Positions 5,883 to 6,295 of a stretch of DNA of 6,295 bases are shown here, one piece after another. Location: the NCBI GenBank assembly GCA_030426445.1, contig JAUHYS010000125.1, positions 1 through 6,295 on the forward strand, written 5' to 3'. The notes below the pieces were generated by a model. The model had not been told where the DNA came from. It ran no database searches and saw only the letters and a list, made by a program, of their open reading frames with translations. The first letter of the stretch is position 1, and each line of letters opens with the position of its first letter. Position numbers and translations under genes: made by a program. This DNA comes from a bacterium. Lineage in GTDB: Bacteria; UBA10199; DSSB01.

Positions 5883-5897
5883 CAGTTTATCACCAAC

Positions 5898-6295
5898 TTA
5901 TTTTTCATAGGCGAAAAAACAAATTTCATCTGCAACATTTTGATTTTGTAAATCAGTGACCTTACAAGCTCCAGAAAAATAATTTTCTACCACTGTAGCA
6001 TAACAAGTCGCTGATTGATTGGCCCCTTCAATAATAAAGGAAATATAATTCTTTGCATCTAAACCACCACTGTAAGTGGCTGGGTTTTGATACTCAAATC
6101 CACCACTAAAATTGAGCTGCGTAATACCTCCATTGCCCCCTCCAAGAGTGATCTCTAAGCTTTGCCCATCATTCTGACAGTCATTACTGATAAGCTGGTA
6201 CTGACCTGCCACTGCACTTTGTGCATTTTTAAAAGAATAAGAAAAATCTGCTGTAGAAACCTCACTATTAATCTGTAAGTCCTGTAAACTGGCTT
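5898..6295 (-). CDS. Unrecognised, probably exported protein, C-terminal part (cut by window edge)
   Basis: The minus-strand frame ending at the TAA at 5898-5900 stays open to the right edge, giving at least 132 residues with the N-terminus outside the window. I do not recognise the family. The visible part has no membrane helix. It is rich in Gly, Asn, Ser and Gln, including GGGNGG, and contains four cysteines: SNDCQND, ATCYATV, GACKVTD and EICFF. An even set of cysteines, a beta-rich look and low charge suggest an exported or lipoprotein-type protein with disulfides; any signal peptide would be off-window. The GTG at 6212 is in frame but has no ribosome site and is preceded by coding-like sequence, so it is not the start. 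The gene has the same direction as PilZ and is separated from it by 108 bases containing PilZ's own promoter candidate. Confidence 0.7.
   Translation of the reverse strand, partial: ASLQDLQINSEVSTADFSYSFKNAQSAVAGQYQLISNDCQNDGQSLEITLGGGNGGITQLNFSGGFEYQNPATYSGGLDAKNYISFIIEGANQSATCYATVVENYFSGACKVTDLQNQNVADEICFFAYEK

Noticed and set aside
5790..5897. Chromosomal replication origin
   Set aside because: Only one perfect and one near-perfect DnaA box are present, there is no clear AT-rich unwinding region, and dnaA, dnaN or similar neighbours are absent.
5898..6212. Complete 104-residue gene starting at the GTG at 6212
   Set aside because: The frame stays open and protein-like to the window edge and no ribosome site precedes the GTG, so the gene is a truncated longer one.
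1..6295. tRNA, rRNA, CRISPR array, insertion sequence or phage genes
   Set aside because: No cloverleaf, no regularly spaced repeats and no transposase or integrase-like frame was seen on either strand.

Overview
The window is the 5' part of a respiratory complex I (NADH:quinone oxidoreductase, nuo) operon. Every gene is on the minus strand, so transcription runs from high to low coordinates. In transcription order the nuo genes are nuoA, nuoB, nuoC, nuoD, nuoH, nuoI, nuoJ and the start of nuoK, which runs off the left edge. Upstream of nuoA lie a small stand-alone PilZ-domain gene and the C-terminal part of an unrecognised, probably exported, cysteine-containing protein that runs off the right edge.

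The organism looks like an AT-leaning Gram-negative bacterium. nuoC and nuoD are separate genes rather than the fused nuoCD of enterobacteria, and a stand-alone PilZ protein with the NxSxxG motif sits next door. A delta-proteobacterium-like or Bdellovibrionota-like lineage would fit. That is an inference from layout and general protein character, and the sequence does not prove it.

Layout by region. 5898-6295 is the truncated exported-type protein. 5790-5897 is a 108-base gap holding a good PilZ promoter candidate, with a perfect DnaA box between its -35 and -10, and a near-match box just before the PilZ ribosome site. 5424-5789 is the PilZ protein, with a GTG start. 5226-5423 is a 198-base gap carrying the best promoter candidate for the nuo operon and a small leader hairpin. 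2634-5225 holds nuoA-B-C-D, packed with gaps of 11 and 2 bases and then a one-base TAATG overlap. 1435-2634 is nuoH, joined to nuoD by another TAATG overlap. 1303-1434 is a 132-base gap with a striking GC-rich palindrome. 775-1302 is nuoI, 695-774 an 80-base AT-rich gap, 170-694 nuoJ, and 1-177 partial nuoK, overlapping nuoJ by 8 bases. No gene-free stretch exceeds 300 bases.

How the genes work together: NuoB, C, D and I form the connecting (Q) module that carries electrons through Fe-S clusters to quinone. NuoA, H, J and K belong to the membrane arm that couples this to proton movement. The NADH-oxidising module genes nuoE, nuoF and nuoG, often found between nuoD and nuoH, are absent from that position. 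Either they lie elsewhere or this is an 11-subunit-type complex using another electron donor. nuoL, nuoM and nuoN would be expected beyond the left edge.

Most of the window is ordinary core metabolism. The points worth a second look are the missing EFG module, the palindrome between nuoH and nuoI, the DnaA box inside the PilZ promoter, and the C-terminal extensions of NuoH and NuoI.
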